From positions 1 through 64,000 of the forward strand of contig CAIQJF010000004.1 in the NCBI GenBank assembly GCA_903872075.1: a stretch of DNA of 64,000 nt, read 5' to 3'. Below are positions 24,989 through 36,195 of this stretch, in pieces. This DNA is from an uncultured Caulobacteraceae bacterium (lineage in GTDB: Bacteria > Pseudomonadota > Alphaproteobacteria > Caulobacterales > Caulobacteraceae). The notes below the pieces were generated by a model. The model searched no databases, had not been told where the DNA came from, and worked only from the letters and a program-made list of their open reading frames with translations. Every line of letters begins with the position of its first letter. The stretch's first letter is position 1. The position numbers and the translations under genes are program-made.

Positions 24989-25851
24989 GCGGTTGCGGCC
25001 ATCCGGGCCAGGACCTCGCGCAGGGCCGCGCGCCAGTGGGGAAAGGGCCCGCCCAGGGCCTCCCAGGTCGAGGTCTTGTCGAGGACGCTATAGGCCGGAC
25101 GGCGCGCCGGCGTCGGATAGTCCTCGGTCCTGATGGGAATGACGCGCGGCGTGGCGGCGAGAAGCCCCGCGGCGTGTCCATCCTCGCCGATCGCCTGGGC
25201 GAAGTCGTACCAGGAGGCGACGCCGGCGTCGGTGTGATGGTGAAGCCCGATCTCCCCCGCGACGGCGAGGCCCCACAGGGCCGCTGCCAAGGTGGTGGCC
25301 GAGGTCGGCGTGCCCACCTGATCGGCCACGACCCGAACCTCGCCGCGCTCGGCCATGAGCCGCAGCATGGTCTTCAGGAAATTGCCCCCGTGGGGCGAAT
25401 AGACCCAGGCGGTGCGCAGGATCAGGGCCTGGGGCGCGTGCTCCAGCACCGCGGTCTCGCCGGCCAGTTTCGAGGCGCCGTAGACGCCCAGCGGGCCGGT
25501 GGCGTCATCGGGCCGATAGGGCCGGCTGGCGGCGCCGTCGAAGACGAAATCGGTGGAGACATGGGCAAAGCGGGCGCCGGCCTGCGTCGCCGCCAGGGCC
25601 AGGTTAGCCGCGCCATCGCGGTTGACCGCATAGGCCAGCTCCGAATCGCTCTCGGCCTTGTCCACGGCCGTATAGGCGGCGGCGTTCAGGACGACGTCAG
25701 GAGCTGAGGTGGTCACGGCGGCCCGCACCGCGGCGAGATCGCGGATGTCGAGTTCGACCTCCGACAGCGCCTCGACCGTCCAGCCCCGCGGCGGCGCGGC
25801 GAGGAGCTCGGTGGCGAGTTGTCCGCCCGCTCCGGTAACCAACGCCTTCAT
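24985..25851 (-). CDS. rmlD: dTDP-4-dehydrorhamnose reductase
   Basis: Makes dTDP-L-rhamnose from dTDP-6-deoxy-4-keto-L-mannose. The 288-residue short-chain-dehydrogenase-fold protein has an N-terminal VTGAGGQLATELL nucleotide site, FVFDGAASRPY, the catalytic YxxxK in VYGASKLAGE and RTAWVYSPHGGNFLKTM. Its stop overlaps the start of the sugar transferase (ATGA), which links rhamnose supply to this polysaccharide. No rmlA, rmlB or rmlC lies in the window, so the rest of the pathway must be elsewhere. Confidence 0.92.
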   Translation of the reverse strand: MKALVTGAGGQLATELLAAPPRGWTVEALSEVELDIRDLAAVRAAVTTSAPDVVLNAAAYTAVDKAESDSELAYAVNRDGAANLALAATQAGARFAHVSTDFVFDGAASRPYRPDDATGPLGVYGASKLAGETAVLEHAPQALILRTAWVYSPHGGNFLKTMLRLMAERGEVRVVADQVGTPTSATTLAAALWGLAVAGEIGLHHHTDAGVASWYDFAQAIGEDGHAAGLLAATPRVIPIRTEDYPTPARRPAYSVLDKTSTWEALGGPFPHWRAALREVLARMAATA

Positions 25852-25976
25852 GATGAGAGCCCCGCCTTAAGCGCCTGCAAATTATGCTCGCAGGCCTAGC
25901 CCGCGAGCGGCGCCGTCGGCAAGGGCGCGCGGCGCCTTGATGTCGGTCGATTTCAGCCGCGCAATCGGATAGGCCG

Positions 25977-27353
25977 ATGACTGTGGCAGGAAGCGCCGTC
26001 CCGGCGTCATCGGACGGCGTCGGACAACGGCTGGAGCTCGGCTTGAACGAAACGATCCCAGGAGAGTCCGGCCGCGCCGCGAAAGGTGGCCGTCGATCCG
26101 GGATGCGAACCCTTGTGGGCGCGGGCGTGGTCATCGTGATCGCCCTCGCCCTCGGCCTTGGCCTGACCTATTGCGCCAGGTCCGCCGGCCCTGGCCCAGG
26201 CGGCAAGCCGGGCGCGGGCGGCGGCGGCCGGCCGGGCGGGCGGTTCGGCGGCGGAGGGCCGGGGGGACGGCCCATCATCACCGTCGGAGTCGCCACGGCC
26301 GCGACGGGACCCATGCCGATCCAGCTCAGCGCCCTCGGCACGGTCACACCCGTGACCACGGTGAATGTGAGCGCCCGCGTGTCGGGCATGCTGGAGAAGG
26401 TCGCCTTCACCGAGGGGCAGGTGGTGCGCAAGGGCCAGCTGTTGGCGGTGATCGATCCGCGTCCGTTCGAGGTCGCCCTCCAGCAGGCCCAGGGTCAGCT
26501 CCAGCGGGATCAGGCTCTGCTGCAGACCGCCCGGGCGGACCTTGTCCGCTACCAGACCCTGCGTGCGCAGGACTCCATCTCCGGCCAGACCTATGACACC
26601 CAGGCGGCGCTGGTCCGGCAGGACGAAGCGGTCGTCGCCGCCGATCAGGCGACCATCGCCAACGCCAGGCTCAACCTCTCCTTCACGCGGATCGCCTCGC
26701 CGGTGGCCGGACGGGTCGGTCTGCGCCTGATCGATCCCGGTAATCAGATCACCGCCAACCAGGCCACGGCCCTGGCGGTCGTCACCCAGGTCCGGCCGAT
26801 CACGGTGGTCTTCGCCTTGCCGGAATCGGCCATCGCCGCCGTCACGCGTCACCGCGCCGGCGCCGGCCTGCCGGTGACCGCCTATGATCGGGCCGGCGGC
26901 TCGCCCCTGGCCACCGGGACCCTCGCGACCCTCGACAACCAGATCGACACCACCACCGGCACGGTGAAGGCCAAGGCGCTGTTCGCCAACGCCGACGACG
27001 GCCTGTTTCCCAATCAGTTCGTCAACGTCACCCTGCTGGTGGACACCCTCCAGAACCAGATCATCGTCCCCACCACCGCCACGCGTCACGGGCCACAGGG
27101 CGACTTCGTCTGGGTCCTGCAGCCGGACAAGACGGTGAAAGCCCGCCCCGTCGCCGTCGGACCGGGCCTGCCCGAGACCGTCTCGATCGTCTCAGGTCTG
27201 AAGGCCGGCGAGATCGTGATCACCGACGGCGGCGATCGCCTGCGCGAAGACGCCAAGGTGACCCTGGCCAGGCCCGAAGCGCCCGGCGCGGCCAGCGGCC
27301 GATCGGGAGGCCCCGGAGGCCGGCGCAGACACCGCGAACAGGCGGCGCAATGA
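25977..27353 (+). CDS. RND efflux periplasmic adaptor (MFP, MdtA type)
   Basis: Bridges the inner-membrane pump and the outer-membrane channel. It has an N-terminal membrane anchor (GAGVVIVIALALGLGLTY), a Gly/Pro-rich linker, a lipoyl half (VSGMLEKVAFTEGQVVRKGQLL), an alpha-hairpin, the second lipoyl half (TRIASPVAGRVGLRLIDPG) and the barrel domain. It is 458 residues from the ATG at 25977. A TTG at 26043 with GGAG six bases upstream, or ATG 26103, are plausible shorter starts. It leads an operon with two RND pumps and the channel. Confidence 0.92.
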   Translation: MTVAGSAVPASSDGVGQRLELGLNETIPGESGRAAKGGRRSGMRTLVGAGVVIVIALALGLGLTYCARSAGPGPGGKPGAGGGGRPGGRFGGGGPGGRPIITVGVATAATGPMPIQLSALGTVTPVTTVNVSARVSGMLEKVAFTEGQVVRKGQLLAVIDPRPFEVALQQAQGQLQRDQALLQTARADLVRYQTLRAQDSISGQTYDTQAALVRQDEAVVAADQATIANARLNLSFTRIASPVAGRVGLRLIDPGNQITANQATALAVVTQVRPITVVFALPESAIAAVTRHRAGAGLPVTAYDRAGGSPLATGTLATLDNQIDTTTGTVKAKALFANADDGLFPNQFVNVTLLVDTLQNQIIVPTTATRHGPQGDFVWVLQPDKTVKARPVAVGPGLPETVSIVSGLKAGEIVITDGGDRLREDAKVTLARPEAPGAASGRSGGPGGRRRHREQAAQ

Positions 27354-27386
27354 CCTTCACCGTTCCGGGTTGAGGCCGCCGCCGCC

Positions 27387-30300
27387 GTGAATCCCTCACG
27401 CCCGTTCATTCAGCGTCCGGTCGCCACGTCGCTGTTCATGGTGGCGATCCTGCTGGCCGGCATGGTCGCCTTCCGCTTCCTGCCGCTCTCGGCCCTGCCG
27501 GAGGTGGACTATCCGACCATCCAGGTGACGACCTCCTATCCGGGCGCCAGCCCCGAGGTCATGGCCACCACGGTGACCGCGCCGCTGGAGGTGCAGTTCG
27601 GCCAGATGAGCCAGCTGAACCGGATGTCCTCGACCAGCTCCGGCGGCTCGTCGGTGGTCACCCTGCAGTTCGACCTCAACCTCAAGCTCGATGTGGCCGA
27701 ACAGGAGGTTCAGGCGGCGATCAACGCCTCTCAAAGTCTGCTCCCCACCGACCTGCCCGCCCCGCCGATCTACGCCAAGGTCAACCCGGCCGACGCCCCG
27801 GTGCTGACTCTCGCGCTCACCTCGGCCTCCATTCCCCTCACCGAGGTCGAGAAGGTCGGCAACCAGCAGCTCGGCCAGAAGATCTCCCAGCTGCCGGGCG
27901 TGGGCCTGGTGTCGGTGAGCGGCGGTCAGCGCCCGGCGGTGCGGATCCAGGCCAACACCGAGAAGCTGGCCTCCTACGGCCTATCGCTGTCCCAGCTCAG
28001 CGCGGCCATCGCCTCGTCCAACGCCAATGGGGCGAAGGGGGCGTTCGACGGACCGACCCGCTCCTACGCCATCGACGCCAACGATCAGCTGCTCACCGCC
28101 GACGACTACGCCAATCAGATCATCGCCTTCCGGGGCGGGGCGCCGATCCGTCTGCGGGACGTGGCGCGGATCGTGGCGGGCGCGGAGAACAACGAACTGG
28201 GCGCCTGGTACAACCGCACACCGGCCGTGCTGCTCAATGTCCAGCGCCAGCCGGGCGCCAACGTCATCAGCACGGTGGACCAGATCAAGGCCGCCCTTCC
28301 CGGCCTGTCCGCGAGCCTGCCGCCGGGCGTGGACGTGAAGGTCGTCTCCGACCGCACCACCGGCATCCGCGCCTCGGTCACCGACGTCGAGTTCGAGCTG
28401 ATGCTCAGCGTCGCCCTGGTGGTGGCGGTGATCTTCCTGTTCCTGCGCAGCCTGCCGGCCACCTTCATCGCCAGCGTCGCCGTGCCCCTGTCGCTCGTGG
28501 GCGCCTTCGGGGCGATGTACGCCCTGCATTTCTCGCTCAACAACCTCACCCTGATGGCCCTGACCATCGCCACCGGCTTCGTGGTCGACGACGCCATCGT
28601 GATGATCGAGAACATCGCCCGCTATATCGAGGCCGGCGAGAAGCCGATGGATGCGGCCCTCAAGGGCGCCCAGCAGATCGGCTTCACGATCATCTCCCTG
28701 ACGGTGTCGCTGATCGCCGTGCTCATCCCCCTGCTGTTCATGGGCGATGTGGTGGGCCGGCTGTTCCGCCAGTTCGCCATCACCCTGGCGGTGACCATTG
28801 TCATCTCAGCCGTGGTCTCCCTGACCCTGGTGCCGACCCTCTCGGCGCGCTGGCTGAAGACCCACGACAAGGCCGAGGACACCCCCTTCGCCCGCCGCGC
28901 CAAGGCGGCGGTGGACCGGGTGGTGGATCAGTACGACCACGCCCTGACCTGGGTTCTCGCGCGGCAGGGGCTGACCCTCGCCGTCGCGGGGGCGACCCTG
29001 GCGGTCACCGTCCTGCTGTTCATCCTCATCCCCAAGGGCCTCTTCCCGACCCAGGACACCGGCATCGTCCAGGGCGTGACCCAGGCCGGACAGGGCGTCT
29101 CCTTTCAGGCCATGGCGAAATCCCAGCAGCAGGTGGCCGACGCCCTGCTCAAGGATCCCGACGTCGCCAGCCTGACCAGCTTCATCGGCGTGGACGGAAC
29201 CAACACCACCCTGAACAGCGGCCGGCTGCTGATCAACCTCGCGCCCTTCGGCGAGCGGACGTCGTCCCTGGCGCGCATCCTCGACCGCCTGCGCAAGGCC
29301 GCCGAGCCCATCCCCGGCATGCGCCTGTTCCTGCTGCCCGTGCAGGACCTGACCATCGACGCCTCCTCCGGCCGCACACAGTACCAGTTCGCGCTTCAAG
29401 GCTCGGACAGCGCCACGGTGGCCACCTGGTCGGCGCAGCTGGTCGAGCGGCTGACCAGCGATCCGCGCCTGCGCAACGTCGGCTCGGACCTGCAGAACGA
29501 GGGTCTGGCGGCCTTTGTGAATATCGACCGCGACACCGCCGCCCGCCTGGGCGTGACCCCGGCGACGGTGGACGACACCCTCTACTACGCCTTCGGCCAG
29601 CGGATCATCTCGACGATCTTTACCCAGTCGAGCCAGGAGAGGGTGATCCTCCAGGCCGACCCGTCCGCCCTGCAGACGCCGGACGGACTGCGCAGCCTCT
29701 ACCTGACCGCGGGGTCGGGAACGCCCACGCCCCTGGCGGCCATCGCCACCATCGAGACCCGCGCGGCGCCCCTGCAGATCAACCATGTGGGCCAGTTCCC
29801 GGCCGCCAATATCGCGTTCGACGTGGCGCCCGGCGTGGCGCTGGGCGACGCCGTCGCGTCGATCCAGAAAGACGAGGCGGCGATCGGCGTGCCGGCCACG
29901 ATCACCACCCACTTCCTGGGCGCCGCAAGCGCCTTCAAGGCCTCGCTCGGCAACGAGCTTTGGCTGATCCTGGCGGCGATCGTCACGGTCTATATCGTCC
30001 TGGGCGTGCTCTATGAGAGCTACATCCACCCGATCACCATTCTCTCCACCCTGCCCTCGGCCGGGGCGGGCGCCCTGGTCGCCCTGATGATCGCCGGCCA
30101 GGACCTGGGGGTGATCGGCATCATCGGCCTGATTCTGCTGATCGGCATCGTGAAGAAGAACGCGATCATGATGATCGACTTCGCCCTCGACGCCGAACGC
30201 AACGAGGGCAAGTCGCCGCGCGAAGCCATTCATCAGGCCGCCCTGCTGCGCTTCCGGCCGATCATCATGACCACCCTGGCGGCCCTGTTCGCGGCCCTGC

Positions 30301-30497
30301 CGCTGATGCTGGGCTGGGGCGTGGGCTCGGAACTGCGCCATCCGCTGGGGATCAGCATCGTCGGCGGGCTGATCGTCAGCCAGGCCCTGACCCTGTTCAC
30401 CACCCCGGTGATCTATCTGCAGTTCGACCGCCTGGCCCGCCGCCTGGGCGAGAGGAATTCCCGGACGGGGGCGGGCGCGCAGGCGGCGCCGCCGTGA
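27387..30497 (+). CDS. RND multidrug efflux pump, MdtB-like
   Basis: Proton-driven exporter of 1,036 residues with the HAE1 layout: helix 1, a porter domain, helices 2-6 with the proton-relay pair in [13 protein letters not shown], a second periplasmic domain and helices 7-12 with [13 protein letters not shown]. The GTG start lies 34 bp after the adaptor gene, and the end overlaps the second pump by 4 nt. The two different pump subunits in tandem resemble MdtB/MdtC, which assemble as a heterotrimer; the substrate range is not predictable. Confidence 0.93.
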   Translation: MNPSRPFIQRPVATSLFMVAILLAGMVAFRFLPLSALPEVDYPTIQVTTSYPGASPEVMATTVTAPLEVQFGQMSQLNRMSSTSSGGSSVVTLQFDLNLKLDVAEQEVQAAINASQSLLPTDLPAPPIYAKVNPADAPVLTLALTSASIPLTEVEKVGNQQLGQKISQLPGVGLVSVSGGQRPAVRIQANTEKLASYGLSLSQLSAAIASSNANGAKGAFDGPTRSYAIDANDQLLTADDYANQIIAFRGGAPIRLRDVARIVAGAENNELGAWYNRTPAVLLNVQRQPGANVISTVDQIKAALPGLSASLPPGVDVKVVSDRTTGIRASVTDVEFELMLSVALVVAVIFLFLRSLPATFIASVAVPLSLVGAFGAMYALHFSLNNLTLMALTIATGFVVDDAIVMIENIARYIEAGEKPMDAALKGAQQIGFTIISLTVSLIAVLIPLLFMGDVVGRLFRQFAITLAVTIVISAVVSLTLVPTLSARWLKTHDKAEDTPFARRAKAAVDRVVDQYDHALTWVLARQGLTLAVAGATLAVTVLLFILIPKGLFPTQDTGIVQGVTQAGQGVSFQAMAKSQQQVADALLKDPDVASLTSFIGVDGTNTTLNSGRLLINLAPFGERTSSLARILDRLRKAAEPIPGMRLFLLPVQDLTIDASSGRTQYQFALQGSDSATVATWSAQLVERLTSDPRLRNVGSDLQNEGLAAFVNIDRDTAARLGVTPATVDDTLYYAFGQRIISTIFTQSSQERVILQADPSALQTPDGLRSLYLTAGSGTPTPLAAIATIETRAAPLQINHVGQFPAANIAFDVAPGVALGDAVASIQKDEAAIGVPATITTHFLGAASAFKASLGNELWLILAAIVTVYIVLGVLYESYIHPITILSTLPSAGAGALVALMIAGQDLGVIGIIGLILLIGIVKKNAIMMIDFALDAERNEGKSPREAIHQAALLRFRPIIMTTLAALFAALPLMLGWGVGSELRHPLGISIVGGLIVSQALTLFTTPVIYLQFDRLARRLGERNSRTGAGAQAAPP

Positions 30498-33400
30498 ACC
30501 TGCCGGAGCTCTTCATCCGCCGGCCCATCGCCACGGTCCTGCTGACCATCGGCCTGGCCATGGCCGGCGGGGCCGCCTTCTTCCAGCTGCCGATCTCGCC
30601 CCTGCCGCAGATCGATCTGCCAACCATCGCCGTCAGCGCCAGCCTGCCCGGGGCCAGCCCCGAGACCATGGCCACCAGCGTCGCCACACCGCTGGAGAAA
30701 CATCTTGGAGTGATTGCCGACGTCACCGAGATGACCTCGCGCAGCCGGGTCGGCCAGACCGACGTGGTGCTGCAGTTCGGCCTCGACCGCGACATCGACG
30801 GCGCGGCGCGGGACGTGCAGGCGGCGATCAACGCCTCGCGCGTCGACCTGCCCACAACCCTGCGGGCCAACCCGACCTATCACAAGATCAACCCCACCGA
30901 CGCGCCGGTGATCATCCTCGCCCTGACGTCGAAGACCCGCTCGCCCGGCCAGATCTACGACGTCGCCAGCACCGTCATCCAGCAGCAGCTGAGCCAGGTG
31001 AAGGGCGTGGGCGAGGTGCAGATCGGCGGCGGCTCCCTGCCGGCGGTGCGGGTGGAGCTCAACCCCCTGTCCCTCGGCCGTTACGGGATCAGCCTCGAGG
31101 ACGTGCGCGCCGCCCTGGCCTCGGCCAACGCCAACCGGCCCAAGGGGGTGATCCAGGACCAGCGCCTGCGCTTCCAGATCTACACCAATGACACAGGCCT
31201 CTCGGCGGCGACCTTCGCGCCCACGGTGATCGCCTACCGAAACGGCGCGGCGGTGCGGTTGAGGGATGTCGCCGAGGTGGTGGACGGGGTCGCCGACATC
31301 CACAACCTCGGCCTGTTCAACGGCAAGCCGGCGATCATCGTGGTGGTCAACCGTCAGCCGGGCGCGAACATCATCAGCACCGTCGACAAGGTGAAGGCCC
31401 TGATGCCGATCCTGCGCCAGGTGCTGCCGGCCGACATCGACATGACCGTCGCCTCCGACCGGACCGTGACCATCCGGGCCTCGCTGCTGGAGGTGGAGCG
31501 GACCGTGCTCATCGCCATCGTCCTGGTGGTGGCGGTCGTCGCCTTCTTCCTGCGCAACGGACGGGCCGTGCTGATTCCCAGCGTCGCCGTCACCGTCTCC
31601 CTGCTGGGGGCCCTGGGCGTGATGTTCCTGCTCGGCTTCTCCCTCGACAACCTCTCGCTCATGGCCCTGACGGTCTCCACCGGCTTCGTCGTCGATGACG
31701 CCATCGTCGTGCTGGAGAACGTCACCCGCCACGTGGAGGCGGGCATGGGCCGGTTCCAGGCGGCGCTGCTGGGGGCGAAGGAGGTGAGCTTCACGGTCCT
31801 CTCGATCAGCATCTCCCTCGTGGCGGTGTTCATCCCCATCCTGCTCATGGGCGGCCTCGTGGGCCGGCTGTTCCGCGAATTCGCCGTGACCCTCTCGGCG
31901 GCCATCCTGGTCTCCCTGGTCATCTCGCTGACCACCACGCCGATGATGTGCGCCTATCTGATCGACCCGGCCCGCCCGGCGGCGAAACAGGGGCGCCTGG
32001 CCCGCCTGGCCGACCGGAGCTTCGCCGCCATGCTGCGCGGCTATGAGCGCGCCCTGGACTGGGCCCTGGGCGAGGGCCCGCTGATGCTCTTCGTCCTCGC
32101 CGCCACGGTGGTCCTGAGCATCTATCTCTATGGCGTCGCCCCCAAGGGGTTCTTCCCGCAGCAGGACACCGGCCAGATCGCCGCCGGCCTGCAGTCGGAC
32201 CAGTCGAGTTCCTTCGCGCTCAGCGGTCAGAGGCTGCGGCGGTTCGTCGACATCATCGGCCGCGATCCCCAGGTCGCCACCGAGGTCGCCTTCGCCGGCA
32301 ACAACGCCGCCGGCGGTTTCATGTTCATCAACCTCAAGCCCGGCAGCCGACATCACGGCGGGTCGGTCGGGGTGGTGCAGCGGCTACGGCCGCAGCTGGC
32401 CCGGGTGGTCGGGGCGAACCTGTTCCTCAATCCGGTCCAGGACATCCGCACGGGCGGCCGCCAGAGCAACGCCAGCTATCAGTACACCCTGCAGGCGGGG
32501 AACCTCGCCGAACTGCGCCGCTGGGCGGCCAAACTGGCCGAGGCGATGAAGACCCAGCCGGGCCTGATGGACGTCAACACCGACCAGGAAGATCACGGCC
32601 TGGAAAGCTTCATCACCGTCGATCGGGACAAGGCCGCCCGCCTGGGGATCACCAATACCGCCATCGACAACACCCTCTACGACGCCTTCGGCCAGCGCCC
32701 GGTCTCGACGATCTATCGGGAGACCAACCAGTACCGGGTGATCATGGAGGCCGCGCCCCGCTACACCCAGGATCCCACGGCCCTGAACGGCATCTATGTG
32801 AGCAACGGCACGGCGGCCAAGGCCTCGGCCGCCCGCAACACACCCGCGGCCCCGTCGCTGAACAACGGCCCGGGAACGGGCAATGTCGCCGGACAGCCCG
32901 GCGCCCTGCCGGCCGGGGCCGGCGCCACCCTGGCGGTAGGACGGACCGCCGTGGCCGGACCCGCGGCGCCGCCCGGCCGCGCCGCGTCGCAGGGCGTGGC
33001 GGTGAGCACGGCGGCGGAAGTCATCACCCCGCTCTCGGCCATCGCCCGCTGGGCCGACGGCGCGACGCCCACCTCGGTCAACCACCAGGGGACCGAGCCG
33101 GCCACGACGATTTCCTACAATCTGGCCCCCGGAAAGTCCCTCGGCGACGCCCTCAAGGCCATCGCCCAGGCCGGCGCCCGGATCGGCATGCCCTCGAGCA
33201 TCCACGGCGACTCCCAGGGCACGGCCAAGATCTTCGCCCAGTCCCTGGCCAGCGAGCCCCTGCTGATCCTGGCCGCCCTGGTGGCGATCTATATCGTCCT
33301 CGGCGTGCTCTATGAGAGCTATGTCCACCCCCTGACGGTGCTCTCGACCCTGCCCTCGGCGGGGATCGGGGCGGTGATCGCCCTGATCGTCTTCCACATC

Positions 33401-33802
33401 GAATTCACCATCATCGCCCTGATCGGCGTCATCCTGCTCATCGGCATCGTCAAGAAGAACGCCATCCTGATGATCGACTTCGCCATCGCCGCCGAACGCG
33501 ATCACGGCCTCTCGGCCCACGACGCCATCCGTCAGGCGGCCCTGGCGCGCTTCCGGCCGATCATGATGACCACCTTCGCGGCCATCTTCGGCGCCCTGCC
33601 GCTCGCCATCGGCTGGGGCGAGGGCTCGGAACTGCGTCAGCCGCTCGGCGTTACGATCATCGGCGGTCTCCTGGTCAGCCAGGCCGTGACCCTGTTCACC
33701 ACGCCGGTGGTCTATCTCTACCTCGACCGACTTCGGGGCCGGCGCCGTGGGCGCGGCGCGGTCCCCGCCCCGACCGGGCTCGACCCGGCCCCCGCCGCGT
33801 GA
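30494..33802 (+). CDS. RND multidrug efflux pump, MdtC-like, with periplasmic insertion
   Basis: The second pump subunit, 1,102 residues. It shows the same RND core as its partner ([26 protein letters not shown]). Between [13 protein letters not shown] (about residue 770) and [10 protein letters not shown] (about 843) it carries an extra ~65 residues rich in Ala, Gly and Pro that the upstream paralogue lacks, in the second periplasmic domain. The insertion looks disordered. GTG start overlapping the MdtB-like stop; the channel gene overlaps its end. It would form a heteromeric pump with the upstream protein. Confidence 0.92.
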   Translation: MNLPELFIRRPIATVLLTIGLAMAGGAAFFQLPISPLPQIDLPTIAVSASLPGASPETMATSVATPLEKHLGVIADVTEMTSRSRVGQTDVVLQFGLDRDIDGAARDVQAAINASRVDLPTTLRANPTYHKINPTDAPVIILALTSKTRSPGQIYDVASTVIQQQLSQVKGVGEVQIGGGSLPAVRVELNPLSLGRYGISLEDVRAALASANANRPKGVIQDQRLRFQIYTNDTGLSAATFAPTVIAYRNGAAVRLRDVAEVVDGVADIHNLGLFNGKPAIIVVVNRQPGANIISTVDKVKALMPILRQVLPADIDMTVASDRTVTIRASLLEVERTVLIAIVLVVAVVAFFLRNGRAVLIPSVAVTVSLLGALGVMFLLGFSLDNLSLMALTVSTGFVVDDAIVVLENVTRHVEAGMGRFQAALLGAKEVSFTVLSISISLVAVFIPILLMGGLVGRLFREFAVTLSAAILVSLVISLTTTPMMCAYLIDPARPAAKQGRLARLADRSFAAMLRGYERALDWALGEGPLMLFVLAATVVLSIYLYGVAPKGFFPQQDTGQIAAGLQSDQSSSFALSGQRLRRFVDIIGRDPQVATEVAFAGNNAAGGFMFINLKPGSRHHGGSVGVVQRLRPQLARVVGANLFLNPVQDIRTGGRQSNASYQYTLQAGNLAELRRWAAKLAEAMKTQPGLMDVNTDQEDHGLESFITVDRDKAARLGITNTAIDNTLYDAFGQRPVSTIYRETNQYRVIMEAAPRYTQDPTALNGIYVSNGTAAKASAARNTPAAPSLNNGPGTGNVAGQPGALPAGAGATLAVGRTAVAGPAAPPGRAASQGVAVSTAAEVITPLSAIARWADGATPTSVNHQGTEPATTISYNLAPGKSLGDALKAIAQAGARIGMPSSIHGDSQGTAKIFAQSLASEPLLILAALVAIYIVLGVLYESYVHPLTVLSTLPSAGIGAVIALIVFHIEFTIIALIGVILLIGIVKKNAILMIDFAIAAERDHGLSAHDAIRQAALARFRPIMMTTFAAIFGALPLAIGWGEGSELRQPLGVTIIGGLLVSQAVTLFTTPVVYLYLDRLRGRRRGRGAVPAPTGLDPAPAA

Positions 33803-35232
33803 GACCCGTCATGGCCGCCTCGTCCCCACGCAAAACGACGTCCGTTCTCGCCCCCGCGCTGCTGGCCGCGTCGCTGAGCGCCTGCATGGTCGGCCCGACC
33901 TATCACCGTCCCGACTCCGCCTCGGCCGCGACTCCGGCCTTCAAGGAGGCCGCGGGCTGGGCCCCGGCCAATCCGTCAGACGCCGCCGACCGCAAGGACT
34001 GGTGGACGGTGTTCGGCGACCCCACTCTCAACGACCTGGAAGGCCGGGTCCTGGTCTCCAACCAGACCCTGAAGGGCGCGGAGGCGGCCTATCGCGAGGC
34101 CCGCGCCCTGGTGGCCCAGGATCGCGCGGCGCTGTTTCCCACCGTCGGTCTCACCGGCGCCGCGAGCGCCGGCCAGACCGGCGCGGCGCCCAGCCGGACG
34201 ACCTATCAGCCCAGCCTCGGCGGCAGTTGGGCGCCCGACATCTGGGGATCGGTCCGGCGCACCATCCAGGGCGCCAAGGCCAGCGCCCAGGCCTCGGCCG
34301 CGACCCTCGCCAACGCCCGCCTCTCGGCCCAGACCGAGATGGCGGTGGACTATATCCAGCTGCGCCAGCTGGACGAGCAGGGCCGGCTGCTCGGCGCGAC
34401 GGCGGACGCCTACGCCCGCACCCTGACCATCGTGCGCAACAAATACGCCGCCGGCGTCGCGGCCCGGGGCGACGTCCTGACCGCCCAGAGCCAGGCCGAT
34501 GCGGCCCGGGCCAATCTCGCCGACCTCGAACAGCAGCGCGCGCGGGTGGAACACGCCATCGCCATCCTGGCCGGTCAGGCGCCGTCCACCGTCACCCTCG
34601 CGCCGGCGCCCTGGTCCCTGCAGGTTCCCCCAATCCCGGCCGCCCTGCCCTCGACCCTGCTGGAGCGCCGGCCGGACATCGCCGCCGCCGAGCGATCGGC
34701 CGCCGCCGCCAACGCCCGGATCGGCGTCCAGACCGCCGCCTATTTCCCCGCCCTCACCCTGACAGGCCAGGGCGGCTACGCCTCCAGCCAGATCGGCCAG
34801 CTGTTCAGCGCCTCCACCAGCTTCTGGTCGGTGGGGGCTTCGGTGGCCGAGAGCGTGTTCGACGCCGGCGCGCGCCGGGCCCGGGTGGCGGGCGCGCGGG
34901 CGGCCTATGACCAGACCGTGGCCGCCTATCGCCAGACGGTTCTGACGGCGCTCGGCCAGGTCGAGGACAATCTGGCCGCCCAGCGGGTGCTGGCCGCGGA
35001 GGAGGCCTTGCGCCGCTCCGCCGCCGACGCGGCCAACGCCGCCGAGACCATCGCCCGCAACCAGTACGCGGCCGGCACGGTGGACTACACCACCGTGGTC
35101 GTGGCCCAGGCCAATGCGCTGTCCGCCCGCAACACCCTGCTGGCCATCCAGGCCCAGCGCCTGACCGTCGCCGTCACCCTCATCGAAGCCCTCGGCGGCG
35201 GCTGGCGGACGGCCGATATGGCCCGGAGCTAA
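33799..35232 (+). CDS. Outer-membrane efflux channel, NodT/OprM family lipoprotein
   Basis: TolC-like channel completing the RND system. The 477 residues include a lipoprotein signal (LLAASLSACMVGPTY) and two OEP repeats (for example FLRQ-like helices around WAPDIWGSVRRTIQGAKA and YFPALTLTGQGGYAS). The start overlaps the second pump gene by 4 nt, giving a complete adaptor-pump-pump-channel operon. The gene is convergent with the DUF3606 gene, overlapping by 4 nt. A dedicated regulator gene is not visible next to the operon. Confidence 0.93.
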   Translation: MRPVMAASSPRKTTSVLAPALLAASLSACMVGPTYHRPDSASAATPAFKEAAGWAPANPSDAADRKDWWTVFGDPTLNDLEGRVLVSNQTLKGAEAAYREARALVAQDRAALFPTVGLTGAASAGQTGAAPSRTTYQPSLGGSWAPDIWGSVRRTIQGAKASAQASAATLANARLSAQTEMAVDYIQLRQLDEQGRLLGATADAYARTLTIVRNKYAAGVAARGDVLTAQSQADAARANLADLEQQRARVEHAIAILAGQAPSTVTLAPAPWSLQVPPIPAALPSTLLERRPDIAAAERSAAAANARIGVQTAAYFPALTLTGQGGYASSQIGQLFSASTSFWSVGASVAESVFDAGARRARVAGARAAYDQTVAAYRQTVLTALGQVEDNLAAQRVLAAEEALRRSAADAANAAETIARNQYAAGTVDYTTVVVAQANALSARNTLLAIQAQRLTVAVTLIEALGGGWRTADMARS

Positions 35233-35411
35233 CGCTTCTTGCCCAGCTCCGCGGCGATATCCTTGGTCAGGCGACCGACCTTGCGGTGGGCGGCGGTGAG
35301 CTGATCGCGGGTAACGCCCCAGCGCTTGACCCAGTAGTCGACGGCCTGGCGCTCGGAGAGATCGAGCCGGTCCTTGTCGATGAAGCCGCGTTTGTCCTTC
35401 AGTCCGGCCAT
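35229..35411 (-). CDS. DUF3606 small protein
   Basis: A 60-residue protein, MAGLKDKRGFIDKDRLDLSE at the start, followed by VDYWVKRWGVTRDQL and AVRKVG-like sequence, matching DUF3606. These are widespread small basic proteins of unknown role in alphaproteobacteria. The start at 35411 has GAGGAG upstream. The reading frame extends further upstream without family similarity, so the shorter start was used. Confidence 0.85.
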   Translation of the reverse strand: MAGLKDKRGFIDKDRLDLSERQAVDYWVKRWGVTRDQLTAAHRKVGRLTKDIAAELGKKR

Positions 35412-35495
35412 GGGGGGCTCCTCTCGGCATTGCAGGAGCCATTGTCGCACGGCCCGGCTCTCGGCGCCAAAACCGATCGGGGCTAAGGTGGTCTC

Positions 35496-35939
35496 ATGAC
35501 CGACCGACCCGCCCTGCGCCGCCTGATCGACCTGCCCGGCGTCGCCGACCTGGAACACGCCGCCGTGCTCAAGCCCCTGCCCGGCATCGGCGAGGTCCGC
35601 CCCGCCGATCCGGCCATCGATGTCTGCTGCGCGGAGCTGTTCGGCCTGACACCGGACGAGGCCGACGCCATCGAACGCCCAGACGACTGGGACGGCGTCG
35701 AGGACAGGCCGGTTCCCCGACAGGTGATGGCCTTCGAGGACGCCGGCTGGGACGTGACCGACAACAAGCGCCGGCCGCTGCGGGTGCTGGCCTATTTCAG
35801 CGGGCCGCTGTGGCTGGCGGTGCGCGGCGTGGCGGGCAGCCTGCCGTTCCTGGCCGACGACGGCCCGGGGGACGCGGAAGGGTCAACCGACTGGGGCTCG
35901 AACCTCGCCGCCGAAGCCGCGCGGTTCCGCAAGCGCTGA
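35496..35939 (+). CDS. Hypothetical acidic protein
   Basis: A 147-residue soluble protein with clear coding character (ATG with GGTGG-like purines upstream), acidic, containing CCAELFGLTPDEADAIERP and a hydrophobic WLAVRGVAGSLPFLAD segment near the C-terminus. I recognise no domain. It stands between the DUF3606 gene (divergent) and the glycine-zipper gene (convergent). Confidence 0.65.
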   Translation: MTDRPALRRLIDLPGVADLEHAAVLKPLPGIGEVRPADPAIDVCCAELFGLTPDEADAIERPDDWDGVEDRPVPRQVMAFEDAGWDVTDNKRRPLRVLAYFSGPLWLAVRGVAGSLPFLADDGPGDAEGSTDWGSNLAAEAARFRKR

Positions 35940-35952
35940 GTCGCGCCCGCCG

Positions 35953-36195
35953 TCAGTGGTGATGAGGATGGCGATGCGGCCGCGGATGGCGCGGACGCGG
36001 GTGATGGTGGCCGCGATGATAGTTGTGGCCGACGACCGCGCCGCCGACTCCGCCGACCACCGCGCCCACCGGTCCGGCGACCAGGGCGCCGCCCACGGCG
36101 CCGGCGACGGCGCCCTTGCCGGTGTTATTCAGCGCCAGGGCCCCGCCGGCCGAGAGCGTGGCCACGGCGCAGACGATGACAAGAAGCGATTTCAT
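35953..36195 (-). CDS. Small exported glycine-zipper protein with His/Pro tail
   Basis: An 80-residue protein with signal peptide MKSLLVIVCAVATLSAGGALA, a glycine-zipper segment (GAVAGAVGGALVAGPVGAVVG) and a C-terminal tail of His, Arg and Pro (HRGHHHPRPRHPRPHRHPHH). It resembles the 7575-7910 protein in design. Its ATG overlaps the stop of the 47-residue gene upstream (36192-36335), whose first half is nearly the same signal peptide, so the pair arose by tandem duplication. The His-rich tail could bind metal, which is inference. Confidence 0.7.
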   Translation of the reverse strand: MKSLLVIVCAVATLSAGGALALNNTGKGAVAGAVGGALVAGPVGAVVGGVGGAVVGHNYHRGHHHPRPRHPRPHRHPHHH

